DNA from: Burkholderia plantarii
Lineage (GTDB): Bacteria; Pseudomonadota; Gammaproteobacteria; Burkholderiales; Burkholderiaceae
DNA: 64,000 nucleotides
NCBI RefSeq assembly: GCF_001411805.1
Contig: NZ_CP007213.1
Location: 2,914,001 to 2,978,000, forward strand
Reading direction: 5' to 3'
Positions 1 to 9,316 of this stretch are shown piece by piece. The number at the start of each line of letters is the position of its first letter. The stretch's first letter is position 1. A program made the position numbers and the translations under genes. The notes under the pieces were generated by a model. The model had not been told where the DNA came from, searched no databases, and saw only the letters and a list, made by a program, of their open reading frames with translations.

Positions 1-2673
1 CATCACGTGGTCGAGCCCGTCGAGCGTGTATCGGACGCTGCCGTTCGCGCCGTGTTCGGCGGTCAGCCGCCCGGCCTTGTCGTATTCGAACGTCAGCGTG
101 TCGGGCGCGATGCCGAGCGCCAGCCCGGCCGCGGTCGGCACGCTCGCGACTTCGAGCAGGCGGCCGCCGGTGTCGCGCGCGTAGCGCGTCACCTCGGTAG
201 GCGTGTGCTGCACGCACAGGTTGCCCATCCGGTCGCGTTCGAAGCGGATCGTGCGCACCGGGCGATCGTTTGGAGCGCGATCCTCGGCCGTACCGACGAT
301 CTCGAGCGCCACCAGATCGCCGGCCTCGCCGTATTCGAAGCGGCGCAGCACGCCGTCGGGCCGCGTTTCGCTGGTGAGCCGCCCGCCTGCGCTGTATGCG
401 AACGCGTAGCGCGCGTGCCCCTGTTGCAGCTCGCGCAGGCGCCCCTCGGCGTCATAGTGGTAGCGGGTTCGCCGCCCGGCCGGATCGACCGCCTCGACGA
501 GTTGCCCGCGCGCATTGCGCAGCAACGTCTGCGTCCGGCCGCCCAGCCCGATGTGCCGGATCATCAGCCCGGCGGCGTCGTATTCGTAGCTTTCGGAACT
601 GCCGTCGGGATAGGTGACCCGGCGCGCCTCGCCGGTCGGGCGCAGGTCGAACGACACGCGGTGCCCGAGCGCGTTCTCGCGCGCGAGCGGCAGGCCGAAT
701 GCATCGAAAAAATTGCGCGTGGTCTTGCCCGAGCAATCGGTGTAGGCCACCAGCTCGCCGAGCCGGTTCCACTCGAACGTCTTGCGCCCGCCCAGCGCAT
801 CGACATGCGCCACCGGCAGCGCGCTCAGTGCCTTCGGATATTCGTAGCGATTCTCCCGGTCGAGCGGATCACGGGTGGCCAGCAGCCGGCCCTGCCGGTC
901 GTATTCGGCGTGCCAGGCGCTGCCGTCGGGCAAGATGATTTCGACGGGCCGCATGCTGTTGCCGTCGTAGCGCGTTTTCGTGGTGCGACCGAGGGGATCG
1001 GTTTCGGCAACGATGCGGCCGGCGTCGTCGTACTCGAACATCACGGTTCGTTCGCCGGGCAGCGTCAGCATCACGGGCATGCCGGCATCGTTGTACTTGA
1101 GCCCGTAGCGACGGCCGTCGAAATCGAGGTACTCGACGATCTGGAATTGCGCGTCGTAGCGCCATTGCGCGTGGCGGCCGTCGGCATGCCGCACATGGGT
1201 GCGGCGGCCTTCGATGTCGTACTCGAACGCCCAGGCCTCGCCCTCGCTGGTGTGGGTGGCGACCACTCGCGGCGTGCCGTCGATGGCCTTCCACGTATAG
1301 CCCGACGTGAAACCGAGCGCGTTCGAATGGCTCGTCATGCGCCCGTCGGCATAGGTGAAGCGGCGCACTACCGCGCCGTTCGCGTCGGTCACGGAGGCCA
1401 TCTGGCCGTTTTCGTCATAGCCGTAGGCCACGACGAGGCGGCGCTGATCGCCGCTGACGAGCGACACCTCGGCGAGCCGCTCGTGCGCCGGCTCGTAATC
1501 GAGCACGGCCAGCAAGCCGCCGCAGGTCTGGATTTCACGCACGCGGCCACGGCTGTCGCGCTCGAACTGGCACCACTGGCCGGCCTGATCCTCGATCCGG
1601 CGCACCCAGCCGATGCGGCCCGAGCCCGGCTCGTAGCGGCCGAAGTCGTAATAGGTTTCGCCGACGTCGTGCAGGATGTAGCGGCCATCCGGCGTGCAGG
1701 TCAGATAGCGCTGATCGGCCTCGCTGAACGCGGCCTGACCCGGCTTCAGGATCGGGAAGCCGGCCTCGCGGCCCTGCGCGTCGGTGTACCAGAGCCGACC
1801 GTCACGCGCGTGCAGCCGCAGTTCCCACGGCAGCACCCAGCCGCGCCCAAGCGTGCCGACGTAATCGAGGTCGCTCGAATAGAAGCGCCGGATCGCCACC
1901 GGCATCGGGCTGGGCACGACGTAATCGGTTTCCGATTCGGCCGGGAGGATCTTGCGCCCAGTGGTGACGTCTACCGGGTTGCCGAACATCCCGCCGATCG
2001 CGCTGTTGATGGCCGGGCCGATCACGTAGCGGCTCGCCGCCTCGCCGAGCACGTAGCCGCCGATGAACTTCGCGGCGCACGGCATCACCGCGCGCGATAG
2101 CCCGCCCGCTTCCTTGAGCAGGCCCCCGAGCCCGCCCACCAGCCCCGCCAGCGCGAACGCCCAGTCGGTGGCGGTGCGCAGCCACGGCGGCACTTCATCG
2201 TCGATCGGCAGGCAGGTCTGGGTGCCGCCGTGGAAGTAGGTGTCGTGCGAGCCGTCCGAGATGGCCGCGCCGCAGGTGATCTTGTCGTCCTTGCGCGCGG
2301 CCGGCTTGCCGTTGATGAAGATGTTGGTGGAACCCTGCGCGACGAGCGGCGTCGGGTTGTGCTTGCTGCACGTCACGCTGCTGAGCGTGGCGTAGGCGGC
2401 CTGCTTGCCGTTCACGTAGACGTTCGGCGAGCCGAGCGTGATCGCGCCGGATTGCGAACTGAACATCTTCCCGATCGATTCCCCTAACGACAACAGCACC
2501 TGCGCGCCGATGCCGGCGGCCATGCCGGCCAGCAGCGCCACGCCGAAGCCGCAGGTGAAGGTGGCGAACGCCACGGCAGCGATCAGGGCGATGCCAAGGA
2601 CGGCGCCCACCAGGAAGCCGGCAAGCGCGCTGGTGTGCTCGATCGGATCGGTGACGCGGGCCGCTTCGTACAC
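1..2673 (-). CDS. PAAR-domain Rhs polymorphic toxin, T6SS effector (partial: C-terminus off the left edge)
   Basis: Reads 891 codons without a stop and runs off the window, so the C-terminal toxin tip is not visible. The GTG start at 2673 is preceded by a good AAGGAG site. In order: hydrophobic segments (about residues 18-62, '[17 protein letters not shown]'), a PAAR-like region (about 75-155, with '[12 protein letters not shown]' and '[14 protein letters not shown]'), another hydrophobic stretch near 170, a DUF6531-type entry ('[20 protein letters not shown]'), then many RHS/YD repeats ('[15 protein letters not shown]', '[16 protein letters not shown]'). In this family PAAR caps the VgrG spike, the RHS repeats form a shell round the toxin, and the N-terminal membrane segments need an EagR chaperone, which is encoded just upstream. 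The target cannot be stated without the tip. Confidence 0.93.
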   Translation of the reverse strand, partial: MYEAARVTDPIEHTSALAGFLVGAVLGIALIAAVAFATFTCGFGVALLAGMAAGIGAQVLLSLGESIGKMFSSQSGAITLGSPNVYVNGKQAAYATLSSVTCSKHNPTPLVAQGSTNIFINGKPAARKDDKITCGAAISDGSHDTYFHGGTQTCLPIDDEVPPWLRTATDWAFALAGLVGGLGGLLKEAGGLSRAVMPCAAKFIGGYVLGEAASRYVIGPAINSAIGGMFGNPVDVTTGRKILPAESETDYVVPSPMPVAIRRFYSSDLDYVGTLGRGWVLPWELRLHARDGRLWYTDAQGREAGFPILKPGQAAFSEADQRYLTCTPDGRYILHDVGETYYDFGRYEPGSGRIGWVRRIEDQAGQWCQFERDSRGRVREIQTCGGLLAVLDYEPAHERLAEVSLVSGDQRRLVVAYGYDENGQMASVTDANGAVVRRFTYADGRMTSHSNALGFTSGYTWKAIDGTPRVVATHTSEGEAWAFEYDIEGRRTHVRHADGRHAQWRYDAQFQIVEYLDFDGRRYGLKYNDAGMPVMLTLPGERTVMFEYDDAGRIVAETDPLGRTTKTRYDGNSMRPVEIILPDGSAWHAEYDRQGRLLATRDPLDRENRYEYPKALSALPVAHVDALGGRKTFEWNRLGELVAYTDCSGKTTRNFFDAFGLPLARENALGHRVSFDLRPTGEARRVTYPDGSSESYEYDAAGLMIRHIGLGGRTQTLLRNARGQLVEAVDPAGRRTRYHYDAEGRLRELQQGHARYAFAYSAGGRLTSETRPDGVLRRFEYGEAGDLVALEIVGTAEDRAPNDRPVRTIRFERDRMGNLCVQHTPTEVTRYARDTGGRLLEVASVPTAAGLALGIAPDTLTFEYDKAGRLTAEHGANGSVRYTLDGLDHVM

Positions 2674-2694
2674 GATACGTCTCCTTCGGCCCGG

Positions 2695-3153
2695 TCAGGC
2701 CTGGGCCGGCGCATCCGGCCGATAGCCGTCGAGCCAGTCGCGCCAGAACGCGTCGTAGGTGTCGCCGAAGCTCCTCCCGCTCGACGCCGTGAAGATCAGC
2801 ACGCGCCCCGGCGCGACGACGAACGCCGCTTGCCGCTGGAACACGGTTTTCGCGCCGTTGCGGTAGGCGGTGTCGATCCGTTCGCCGGCGATGCCGCCGT
2901 CTTCCGCGCCAAGCCGCTCGGCCGCGCGCGCGATCAGGCGATAGCCCTGCAGCCGCGATTTGAGCAACCCGCTCTGGCGATTGACGTAGGCGTCGAGCGC
3001 TTCGCCGTCCTTCAGCCAGTCACGCGCGACGCTGAGGTTCGGCTGCGCGGCCAGATCGGCCGGCACGAAGAGATTGGTGGTCCGATCCTCGAAACCGGCC
3101 GGCAGCGCGATGCTGCCTTCGTGGATGCGGATACGGTTGTCGGAATCCGTCAT
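2695..3153 (-). CDS. EagR-type (DUF1795/DcrB) T6SS chaperone
   Basis: A 152-residue protein starting 'MTDSDNRIRIHEGSIALP' with the DUF1795 pattern, including 'FEDRTTNLFVP' early and 'VFQRQAAFVVAPGRVLIF' near the middle. It has no signal peptide, so it acts in the cytoplasm. EagR proteins bind and shield the N-terminal membrane segments of PAAR-Rhs effectors before loading on VgrG. The gene lies 21 bases upstream of exactly such an effector and is co-transcribed with it. The ribosome site before ATG 3153 is weak; no better in-frame start is seen near the conserved N-terminus. Confidence 0.88.
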   Translation of the reverse strand: MTDSDNRIRIHEGSIALPAGFEDRTTNLFVPADLAAQPNLSVARDWLKDGEALDAYVNRQSGLLKSRLQGYRLIARAAERLGAEDGGIAGERIDTAYRNGAKTVFQRQAAFVVAPGRVLIFTASSGRSFGDTYDAFWRDWLDGYRPDAPAQA

Positions 3154-3204
3154 GCAAGCTGCCCATGTCAGAAAAATCGAATGCGTCAAAGGCCCGCGTG
3201 GCAC

Positions 3205-3639
3205 TCAACGCGTCGCGGCGGCGCTCCGGCGCAGGCGCAGGCTGCCCAGCAGCAACGCCGCCAGCGCCAGCAGCCACACGTAAAAACCGATCCCGAGGCC
3301 GGCGATCGGCGTCGCACTGGCCTCGTTGAAATACCAGTCCTTCGTGAAGAACGAACACAGCGCGCACGCCAGCGCGGCGCCGCCGAACGCCGCGGCTCGG
3401 CCGTCGCGGCGCCGCGCGAACTGCACGGCCGCGAACAGGTAGAGCGGGTTGGCCAGCCACGCCGGATTGAGCGTCAGCAGACCAAACCAGCCCTGCCCGA
3501 GCAGCGCCAGTCCGCTCAGCGCCGGCTCCTTGTCGAAATACATCGCCGGCAGCAGCAGCGACAGCAGATAGCCGACCACCGACGCGCCGAGCACCGCGCG
3601 CCGGCCAACGGCCGGCAGCGCCTCGATCGGATCGGCCAT
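3205..3639 (-). CDS. Small integral membrane protein in the T6SS effector operon
   Basis: A 144-residue, strongly hydrophobic protein with about four membrane segments ('VLGASVVGYLLSLLLPAMYF', 'WFGLLTLNPAWLANPLYLF', 'FGGAALACALCSFF', 'GIGFYVWLLALAALLLGSL'). The family is not recognised. Its ATG shares one base with the stop of the upstream ankyrin gene (TGATG), so translation is probably coupled. Lying between the VgrG-lipase/ankyrin pair and the Rhs genes, it could be a membrane-embedded immunity or accessory factor for the lipase. It is less likely to be the Rhs immunity gene, which normally follows rhs. Function is inferred from position only. Confidence 0.75.
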   Translation of the reverse strand: MADPIEALPAVGRRAVLGASVVGYLLSLLLPAMYFDKEPALSGLALLGQGWFGLLTLNPAWLANPLYLFAAVQFARRRDGRAAAFGGAALACALCSFFTKDWYFNEASATPIAGLGIGFYVWLLALAALLLGSLRLRRSAAATR

Positions 3640-4508
3640 CAGTCCGCCTGACCGGCCGGCGTCACGACCTTCTCGCCGCGCGCGCGCATGGCCGCGCGCT
3701 GGGCCTTCGGATCGAGCGGCGGCCACGGCGCGCCGGCCGCAACGATCTTGCGGCGGATCTGCTCGATGCGCGCGGCGGCCGGCGAATCCGGCGTGGCGTG
3801 ATTCTTCAGTTCGTTCTGCAATACCCAGCCGTACGACACACCCAGTTCGCTGGCGACTTTCGGATCGGCGCCGTGCGCAAGCAGGTAATCGACGGTGTCC
3901 CACTGCTGGATCATCGTCGCCTGGAACAGCGCCGTCTTGCCGAGCGAATCGCGCGCGTTGACGTTTGCCTTGTGTTCGATCAGCACCTTGAGTTGCGGCA
4001 GCAGCTTGTTCTCGGCCACCTCGAACAGCATCGGCGTGTCGCCGTTATAGAGCCAGTTCGGATCCAGGCCGCCGTCCAGCAGCAGGCGCAGCAGGTTCGG
4101 CGTATCGGCGCGCAGCGAGAGCTCGGCGACCGACCCGCCGTCGGGGCCGAGGCTCGCCTTCGGATCGGCGCCGTTCTTCAGCAGCACCGAGATGATCTGG
4201 TAGCGCGGGCTGGACGCGTCGTTCTTGACCGGCACGATTTCCTGCACGGCATACGACAGCAGCGTGGCGTGCTTCGCGCCGGGCGTGTTCAGATCCGTCT
4301 TCGGCGCGAGCTGCTGCACGCTGCCGAGGTTGCCGTCGTGAATGGCCTGGGCCAGCGTGAGCTGCTGCCCCGAAAAGAATTCTTCCGGCGCATAGCGTTT
4401 GAAGCCAGTCATGGTGATCCCTTGCGCTTGAGTGGGCCAGCCGAGCGGCAGCGCCGCGCCGATCAGCGCGGCGACGGTGCCGGCGGCGATTGCATTCTTG
4501 TATCGCAT
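3639..4508 (-). CDS. Exported ankyrin-repeat protein, probable immunity to the VgrG-borne lipase
   Basis: 289 residues. The N-terminus looks like a signal peptide with cleavage near residue 29 ('LGWPTQAQG'), so the protein should be periplasmic. At least four ankyrin-like repeats follow ('LLKNGADPKASLGPDGG', 'LLRLLLDGGLDPNWLYNGD', 'LKVLIEHKANVNARDSLGKT', 'VDYLLAHGADPKVASELG'). It starts on the last base of the vgrG stop codon (TGATG), a tight one-to-one arrangement typical of effector-immunity pairs. Lipase effectors act on membranes reached from the periplasm, and periplasmic immunity proteins for them are known. The immunity role is inferred from position, export signal and repeat type; no binding data can be read from sequence. 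Confidence 0.85.
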   Translation of the reverse strand: MRYKNAIAAGTVAALIGAALPLGWPTQAQGITMTGFKRYAPEEFFSGQQLTLAQAIHDGNLGSVQQLAPKTDLNTPGAKHATLLSYAVQEIVPVKNDASSPRYQIISVLLKNGADPKASLGPDGGSVAELSLRADTPNLLRLLLDGGLDPNWLYNGDTPMLFEVAENKLLPQLKVLIEHKANVNARDSLGKTALFQATMIQQWDTVDYLLAHGADPKVASELGVSYGWVLQNELKNHATPDSPAAARIEQIRRKIVAAGAPWPPLDPKAQRAAMRARGEKVVTPAGQAD

Positions 4509-7498
4509 CAGTTCGATGAGTTCAGATGGGAGGCGAGATTCAGTTCGTCCTTGGAAACCTGCTCACCCAGGCCGTTCGACACCTCGCCCATCAAATGGCG
4601 GCCGACGGTGGTCACGCTGGTCCCGTCGAGCGTCACCGGGGTGCCGACCGCCTTCGGCATCAGCGTGGCCGTGGCGTCGCTGATCGGGCCGAGGCGGCCT
4701 TCCTGCATGCCCGTCAGGATATCGCCGTCGACGCGGTAGGCGGTGATGTTGCTCGCCTGCGCGGCGCCGCCATATTGCGCGACCGTGCCCGGATCGAGCC
4801 CCGCCGCGTTGAACGTGATGGCAGACGAGCCGCTGGCTTCCGAGGCCGCCGAGGCCAGCCCGCCGCCGAGCGAGTGGCCCGTTAAATCGACGCCCGACGC
4901 TGCGCCCGAAGCCTGAAGGTCCTTGCCGATCGTGACGGCATTGCGGTAGTACGGCGAATCGTCGCCGAGGCCCTGCGCGAGGTTGTTGCTCATGTCCTCG
5001 CCGAACAATTGCTGCGTGCCCTTGAACGCGATGGCCGGCTTCATGGTGTCGCCGAACACGGCCGGATCGGGCGCGTACATCTGCGCGCCGAAGTTGCTGC
5101 CGGGCTTCTGCAGGTCGCTCGGCTTGAGGCCGTAGGCCTTGAGCGCCTCGGGATCGTTGCCGATCGCCTTCCAGCCGGTGGGCGGCGGATCGTTCGGGTG
5201 ATAGACGTGATCGGCCAGCTTGGCGAGCTGCTGCGCCTTGAGTGACTGGGCCAGCTTCGAGGCCGCCGCGCGCGTGGCCGGGTCCGAGCTGGCGAGGCCC
5301 TGAGCGATCATGGCCTGCGCGGCGGCCCACTGCAGCGCCAGCGCCTGCTCGGGCGTCTGCACGCTGCCCTGGTTCAGGTGGATGACCGGGCCGTCGAGAT
5401 AGATACCGTTCGCGTTGATCAGGATCGTCGACGGGCCGTGGCTCAGCTTGATGCTGTCGGGCGTCATCGTCACGACGCTTTCGCCCACGCGGTGCTCGAT
5501 GCCGTCACTGGCCTGGTGGCTCTGCATGCCGGGGCCGGCCTTGCTGGCGATCGCCTTGGTATTGATGACGTTCGCCGAGGTGTCGCGGGTCAGCGCGATC
5601 GTCTCGGTCATGCCGCCTTCGAGGATCCGCTTGGATTCGCTGCCCTTGAGCAGCGAGACGGTGCGCGGGCCGGCCTCGACGGTATGCGTCTCGGCGTCCT
5701 TGATGACCGTGTTCATGTCCTTCTGGGCGTGCAGGAACACTTCCTGGCTGCCGTTCACGTCGGAGAAGCGCAGTTCGTTCGAACCTTCGCCCTTGTGCGT
5801 CTGGCTCTTGATGCCCATCGTCTGGCCAGCCGCGCCGTGGTACGGGTTGCCCTGTTCGCCGTTGAACACGCGGCCGACGATCACCGGGTTGTCCGGGTCG
5901 CCCTGATTGAACGCCACCAGCACTTCCTGGCCGATCCGCGGAATCGCGGCCGCGCCCCAGCCAGCGCCGGCCCATGGCTGCGACACCCGGATCCACATCG
6001 AATCGGAGCCATCGAGCTTGCCGCGCCGGTCCCACAGGAAATGCAGCTTCACGCAACTGCCGTTGGTATGGATCTGCTCGCCCTTCGGGCCCACCACGAT
6101 GGCCGATTGCGTGCCCTGGATCAGCGGCTTGGGCGTGACGCGCCGCGCGCGGTAGGAGACTTTCTGCGGCAGCAGCACGAAGCTGTTGCGGTACGGCAGC
6201 TTGGCCGCGTGCGCGGTGTAGTCGTTGACCGCCTCGTGGCGCACCTGCAGGATCACGTAGGCCTGATTGTCGGCGGCCACCGGGTGGCCCGTCACGCTAA
6301 CGCTGCCGGCCGTGGTCATGCGCCATGCGTAGCCCTGGCCCGTGTAGCGCTGTCCCTCCGCCTCCTCGGCCTCGATGGCCTGGAGCGCATAGCGGTCGCC
6401 GTCCGCGGCGTGATCGTAGAGCGATTGATGTTCGAAACGCTCGGTCGTGGCGAGCCGCGCGTATTTGAGCGTCGATTCGACTTCCACCATCATCAGCGGC
6501 GACGACGGCGTCTGATGGTTGAAGTCGCGATAGACGATCTTGCCGACGCCGAAATGGCCGCCCTGGTTGAGCTGGTCGATGCCGTTGTATTCGCTCGACG
6601 CGCTGTCGGCGTAAGGCACGCTGACCAGCCCCTCGATCGGGCGGAACATGGCGTTGCCGTCGCCGATCACGAGGAGGTGCCTGTCCTTCTCGTAACGGTG
6701 CGTCCAGATCAGCCCTTCCTGCTCCATCAGCCGGGCGCAGAAGTTGTAATAGGACTCCTGGTACATCACCACATATTCGAGCGGCTTTTGCTCGGAATGG
6801 ATGTCGAACGCGAAATCGCTGAAGCCGTGATCGGCAAACACGGTCGACAGGATGGCTTGCGCCGTCTGCTCCTGGAAGATCCGGCAATCGGTCGAGCGCG
6901 TCAGGAACCAGAACCACGGCACCACCGACATGTGGTACTGGGTCACGCTGCCCGGATTGCCGACGCGGTCGAACGACGCCACGAAGCCGTCGAAATACCG
7001 CGTCTCGTCGCCGCTCACGGCGGTGGCGGCGGCCAGCAGCGATTGCCGGGATTGCGGGTCGAACCTGAGCCGGACCTGCTGGCCGATCAGGTCGGCCGGC
7101 TTCAGATCGTTGCGGTGCGAGAGCAGATCGAGGTGCATCTCGGGTAGCCGGTTGACGTGCTCGTCAACCACCGCCACGCTCACCAGCAGCACGTCCTCGC
7201 CGAGCGGCGTGTCGAGCGTGACGTAGCGGTTCATCTGCGTGAGCTTCGCCGTGCTGCCCACTGCCTGATTGATCGAATCGGCAATCGCGGCCGGGGGCCG
7301 CTGCAACAGCGAGAAGCCCGTCTGCGCCAATTGCGCAGCGCGCTGCACGGTATCGACGTGACCGGCAAGCGCGGCCACCGGGCCGACCTGGCTAGCGATA
7401 TGGGTGGCAAGCGAACCCGCCAGTCCGCCAAGTCCCGCCGGTGCTCCCTGCGGGCTCGCAAAGCTGGACAGGACGCCGCCTGGCGACGCCGTACTCAT
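4508..7498 (-). CDS. vgrG: VgrG spike with a C-terminal lipase effector domain
   Basis: 996 residues, much longer than a plain VgrG (about 600-700). The first two thirds are the gp27/gp5-like spike with OB fold ('WIRVSQPWAGAGWGAAAIPR', 'VLVAFNQGDPDNPVIVGRVF') and the DUF2345-like beta region ('GIEHRVGESVVTMTPDSIK'). From about residue 760 a new domain begins. It contains the serine-hydrolase elbow G-H-S-L-G-G with Ser about 876; plausible partners are Asp about 926 ('RVDGDILTG') and His about 968 ('VGRHLMGE'). This pattern fits class-3-like lipases, so the spike delivers its own phospholipase. The ATG at 7498 has an upstream AAGGA site. The next gene, an exported ankyrin protein, overlaps by one base. 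The precise Tle family was not assigned. Confidence 0.95.
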   Translation of the reverse strand: MSTASPGGVLSSFASPQGAPAGLGGLAGSLATHIASQVGPVAALAGHVDTVQRAAQLAQTGFSLLQRPPAAIADSINQAVGSTAKLTQMNRYVTLDTPLGEDVLLVSVAVVDEHVNRLPEMHLDLLSHRNDLKPADLIGQQVRLRFDPQSRQSLLAAATAVSGDETRYFDGFVASFDRVGNPGSVTQYHMSVVPWFWFLTRSTDCRIFQEQTAQAILSTVFADHGFSDFAFDIHSEQKPLEYVVMYQESYYNFCARLMEQEGLIWTHRYEKDRHLLVIGDGNAMFRPIEGLVSVPYADSASSEYNGIDQLNQGGHFGVGKIVYRDFNHQTPSSPLMMVEVESTLKYARLATTERFEHQSLYDHAADGDRYALQAIEAEEAEGQRYTGQGYAWRMTTAGSVSVTGHPVAADNQAYVILQVRHEAVNDYTAHAAKLPYRNSFVLLPQKVSYRARRVTPKPLIQGTQSAIVVGPKGEQIHTNGSCVKLHFLWDRRGKLDGSDSMWIRVSQPWAGAGWGAAAIPRIGQEVLVAFNQGDPDNPVIVGRVFNGEQGNPYHGAAGQTMGIKSQTHKGEGSNELRFSDVNGSQEVFLHAQKDMNTVIKDAETHTVEAGPRTVSLLKGSESKRILEGGMTETIALTRDTSANVINTKAIASKAGPGMQSHQASDGIEHRVGESVVTMTPDSIKLSHGPSTILINANGIYLDGPVIHLNQGSVQTPEQALALQWAAAQAMIAQGLASSDPATRAAASKLAQSLKAQQLAKLADHVYHPNDPPPTGWKAIGNDPEALKAYGLKPSDLQKPGSNFGAQMYAPDPAVFGDTMKPAIAFKGTQQLFGEDMSNNLAQGLGDDSPYYRNAVTIGKDLQASGAASGVDLTGHSLGGGLASAASEASGSSAITFNAAGLDPGTVAQYGGAAQASNITAYRVDGDILTGMQEGRLGPISDATATLMPKAVGTPVTLDGTSVTTVGRHLMGEVSNGLGEQVSKDELNLASHLNSSN

Positions 7499-8007
7499 GT
7501 CTTTCCTTCTTCTCAGGTTCTGCCCCGTAGGACCCTTCTCTGCATGGCACCGAAACTTTAGGGGAAAAACGAAAGAAACGGTAAACGTTGAATTGATGAT
7601 TCAATCGATTCGGCAATTTTGACTTGATGCCAATTGAGTGGCGGATTATCTCGGTACGATTTTCCGCGCAGCAGCCGATAAAATCCTCATGGTCTCAACG
7701 AGATTGATTTCGAGGCAGTCGATAATCTCCGCGCGATGACACGCTGCGACGCAACATCGGATTAATGGACTATCAGCACCATTAACAGCAATCGACGAAA
7801 GCCGCGTTGTCGGCGGCCTCTCCGTGCAGATTTTTCGCCGGCGCCACAATATCCGCCGCGCCCGAGCAGCTTCCTCGTATGACACCCGCCTTCTGCCAAA
7901 AACCGACGATGTTGAGTCTTCGTTAGGATCGACGCTTCTGCTGATCCACAGCATTCCCGAGGGCATTGTCAAATTGCAATGCGGAAACGCACCGCGCAGC
8001 CGGATCT
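7499..8007. other. Intergenic region upstream of the vgrG operon, with one inverted repeat
   Basis: No convincing gene in about 500 bases. The stretch is richer in A+T than the flanking genes and must hold the vgrG promoter on the minus strand. A perfect 6+6 inverted repeat with a 5-base spacer, TTGAAT-TGATG-ATTCAA, lies at 7588-7604, about 90 bases upstream of the vgrG start. It could be an operator; no matching regulator is known. Confidence 0.4.
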
Positions 8008-8883
8008 CTATATTGCCGCGACGACAGTCACACGCACGAGACCTCCCATTCGGTCGTCGTAGTGAGACGCAAGGACCGCTTCCGTGTCGCCGCGAGTCCG
8101 AGCATGGACCTGATAGAGGACCGACGCGACCTCCCCTAGCCTAAGCGTCTCCGCACCGCTGACGATCACCAAAATGCCTGAAGCCGTGCTCAACGACATT
8201 TCGCTGGTCGCCTCGATGGCGTCGCTTGTCGCTTGGAAAATGCGCTCCGGACCGGCAGCGAAGCCGGCGCCCAGGACGCCGCGGCGGCCGGCCTTGAACA
8301 CCCCCCTCACGTCCCAAAACTCGCTGCCGGCGGGCATGGCAACCTTGCGGCGCCCCGTTGGGTCGCCCCCAGTCGCGGTCCGGTAAATCTGAAGAAGGGA
8401 GTCGAGAACGCTAAGGTGAGGGAATTCGGGAGTGACGACGATGGCATCGACCACGGCTGCGAGACCGGCAGTCGCGCTCTGGACTGTCTCCCGGTCTGCG
8501 GCCGCTCCGTGCATCACGATCGCAACGGTGCGCAAGCCAATCGCCCGTCTGGCGGCGCCAACATTCTCCCCGAGTTGAAGCGCGCGGGGCTCGCCGGACG
8601 CGATGAGCAAGAACACAAGATCTCGCTGCGACTCCAGATCCGGCCCGGGCTGGGCTCGCCGAAGCGTTGCATTGGAGAGCGTGTCGGCATCGCGCTCGCC
8701 GTTCGACTGCGCGATGGCGCGCGAGCTCGCGTGCCTGGCCAGCGCCCGAGCGAACGCGGCGCCAATGCGGCCGACGCCCACCAGATCGCTCACCGGTCGA
8801 TATGAATCGGATCTGCCGTTCGGCTCCGCCGATACGGCGCCGTCCTGCACCGGCTTTCCCGCGTTCTCATCGCATGCTGACAT
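8008..8883 (-). CDS. Divergent FtsZ/tubulin-family paralogue with a degenerate GTP site
   Basis: 291 residues. The C-terminal half follows FtsZ closely: 'SEFWDVRGVFKAGRRGVLG' corresponds to the FtsZ segment beginning DFADVRTVM, 'GAGFAAGPERI' to GSGVASGEDR, 'GILVIVSGAETLRLGE' to the ILVNITAG..LRLDE stretch, and the end 'LVRVTVVAAI' to LRVTVVATG. The N-terminal half aligns only loosely. The tubulin signature GGGTGTG is absent: after 'DLVFLLIASGE' the sequence goes straight to an LGENVGAARRAIGLRTVAI-like helix-strand. The T1 loop is also poor ('GVGRIGAAFARAL'). It probably cannot bind GTP normally. The C-terminal FtsA/ZipA-binding tail is missing. ATG 8883 is preferred because GAGGA lies at good spacing; ATG 8889 is in frame but too close. 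It is divergent from an XRE regulator. It could interfere with or modulate division; that is inference. Confidence 0.8.
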   Translation of the reverse strand: MSACDENAGKPVQDGAVSAEPNGRSDSYRPVSDLVGVGRIGAAFARALARHASSRAIAQSNGERDADTLSNATLRRAQPGPDLESQRDLVFLLIASGEPRALQLGENVGAARRAIGLRTVAIVMHGAAADRETVQSATAGLAAVVDAIVVTPEFPHLSVLDSLLQIYRTATGGDPTGRRKVAMPAGSEFWDVRGVFKAGRRGVLGAGFAAGPERIFQATSDAIEATSEMSLSTASGILVIVSGAETLRLGEVASVLYQVHARTRGDTEAVLASHYDDRMGGLVRVTVVAAI

Positions 8884-8979
8884 CGTCATATCCTCGAAGC
8901 GCACCGGGTGCGCGCAATGCAAGGTTAAATTAACAAATAATGAATGGTTCATATTATGGATTTTGTACGGTTCGCAATG

Positions 8980-8995
8980 CATGCTCTCGAGCATG
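8980..8995. promoter_or_regulatory. Inverted repeat spanning the XRE gene start codon (candidate operator)
   Basis: Perfect 7-base arms CATGCTC and GAGCATG with a TC spacer. The right arm includes the ATG of the XRE gene at 8993. A repeat here fits autorepression by the small XRE protein. A second A+T-rich palindrome, GTTAA-A-TTAAC, lies at 8924-8934 in the same divergent intergenic region. Confidence 0.4.
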
Positions 8996-9316
8996 AACGC
9001 ATCTGCCAAAACCCCAACTTTCGAGCGCAACCCAATCACCCAGGCCGTCGGCCGGCGGTTGAAGGAAGTGCGCCTGCAGGCCGGCAAGAGCCAGGAGGAC
9101 CTGGCTCACGAGGCGTCCGTCTCCAGGGTTGCGATCAGCGCAGTCGAATCCGGCGCTGCCAACACAACGGTCTTGACGCTCGCCGCGTTGTGCCGGCCGC
9201 TTGGGATATCGCTTTCGGAACTATTCGCTCCCTTGACCATGCCGCTCGACGCCCAAGAACCGAGGCGAGTCAACGCTGCCAAGCCGCCTAAAATCGGACG
9301 GTCGCGCCTCCGTTAG
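8993..9316 (+). CDS. XRE-family helix-turn-helix regulator
   Basis: 107 residues with a single Cro/C1-type HTH at about residues 15-70: 'VGRRLKEVRLQAGKSQEDLA', 'ASVSRVAISAVESG' and 'LAALCRPLGISLSELF'. The C-terminus is basic ('KPPKIGRSRLR'). It is too short to carry a sensor domain. It is divergent from the FtsZ-like gene with about 110 bases between the starts, so it most likely controls itself and that gene. The start codon sits inside an inverted repeat. No toxin partner of the HipA, HigB or RelE type is seen next to it. Confidence 0.88.
   Translation: MNASAKTPTFERNPITQAVGRRLKEVRLQAGKSQEDLAHEASVSRVAISAVESGAANTTVLTLAALCRPLGISLSELFAPLTMPLDAQEPRRVNAAKPPKIGRSRLR

Noticed and set aside
7646..7972. 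108-codon minus-strand frame after the FtsZ-like gene
   Set aside because: TTG start with no ribosome site and no protein-like pattern.
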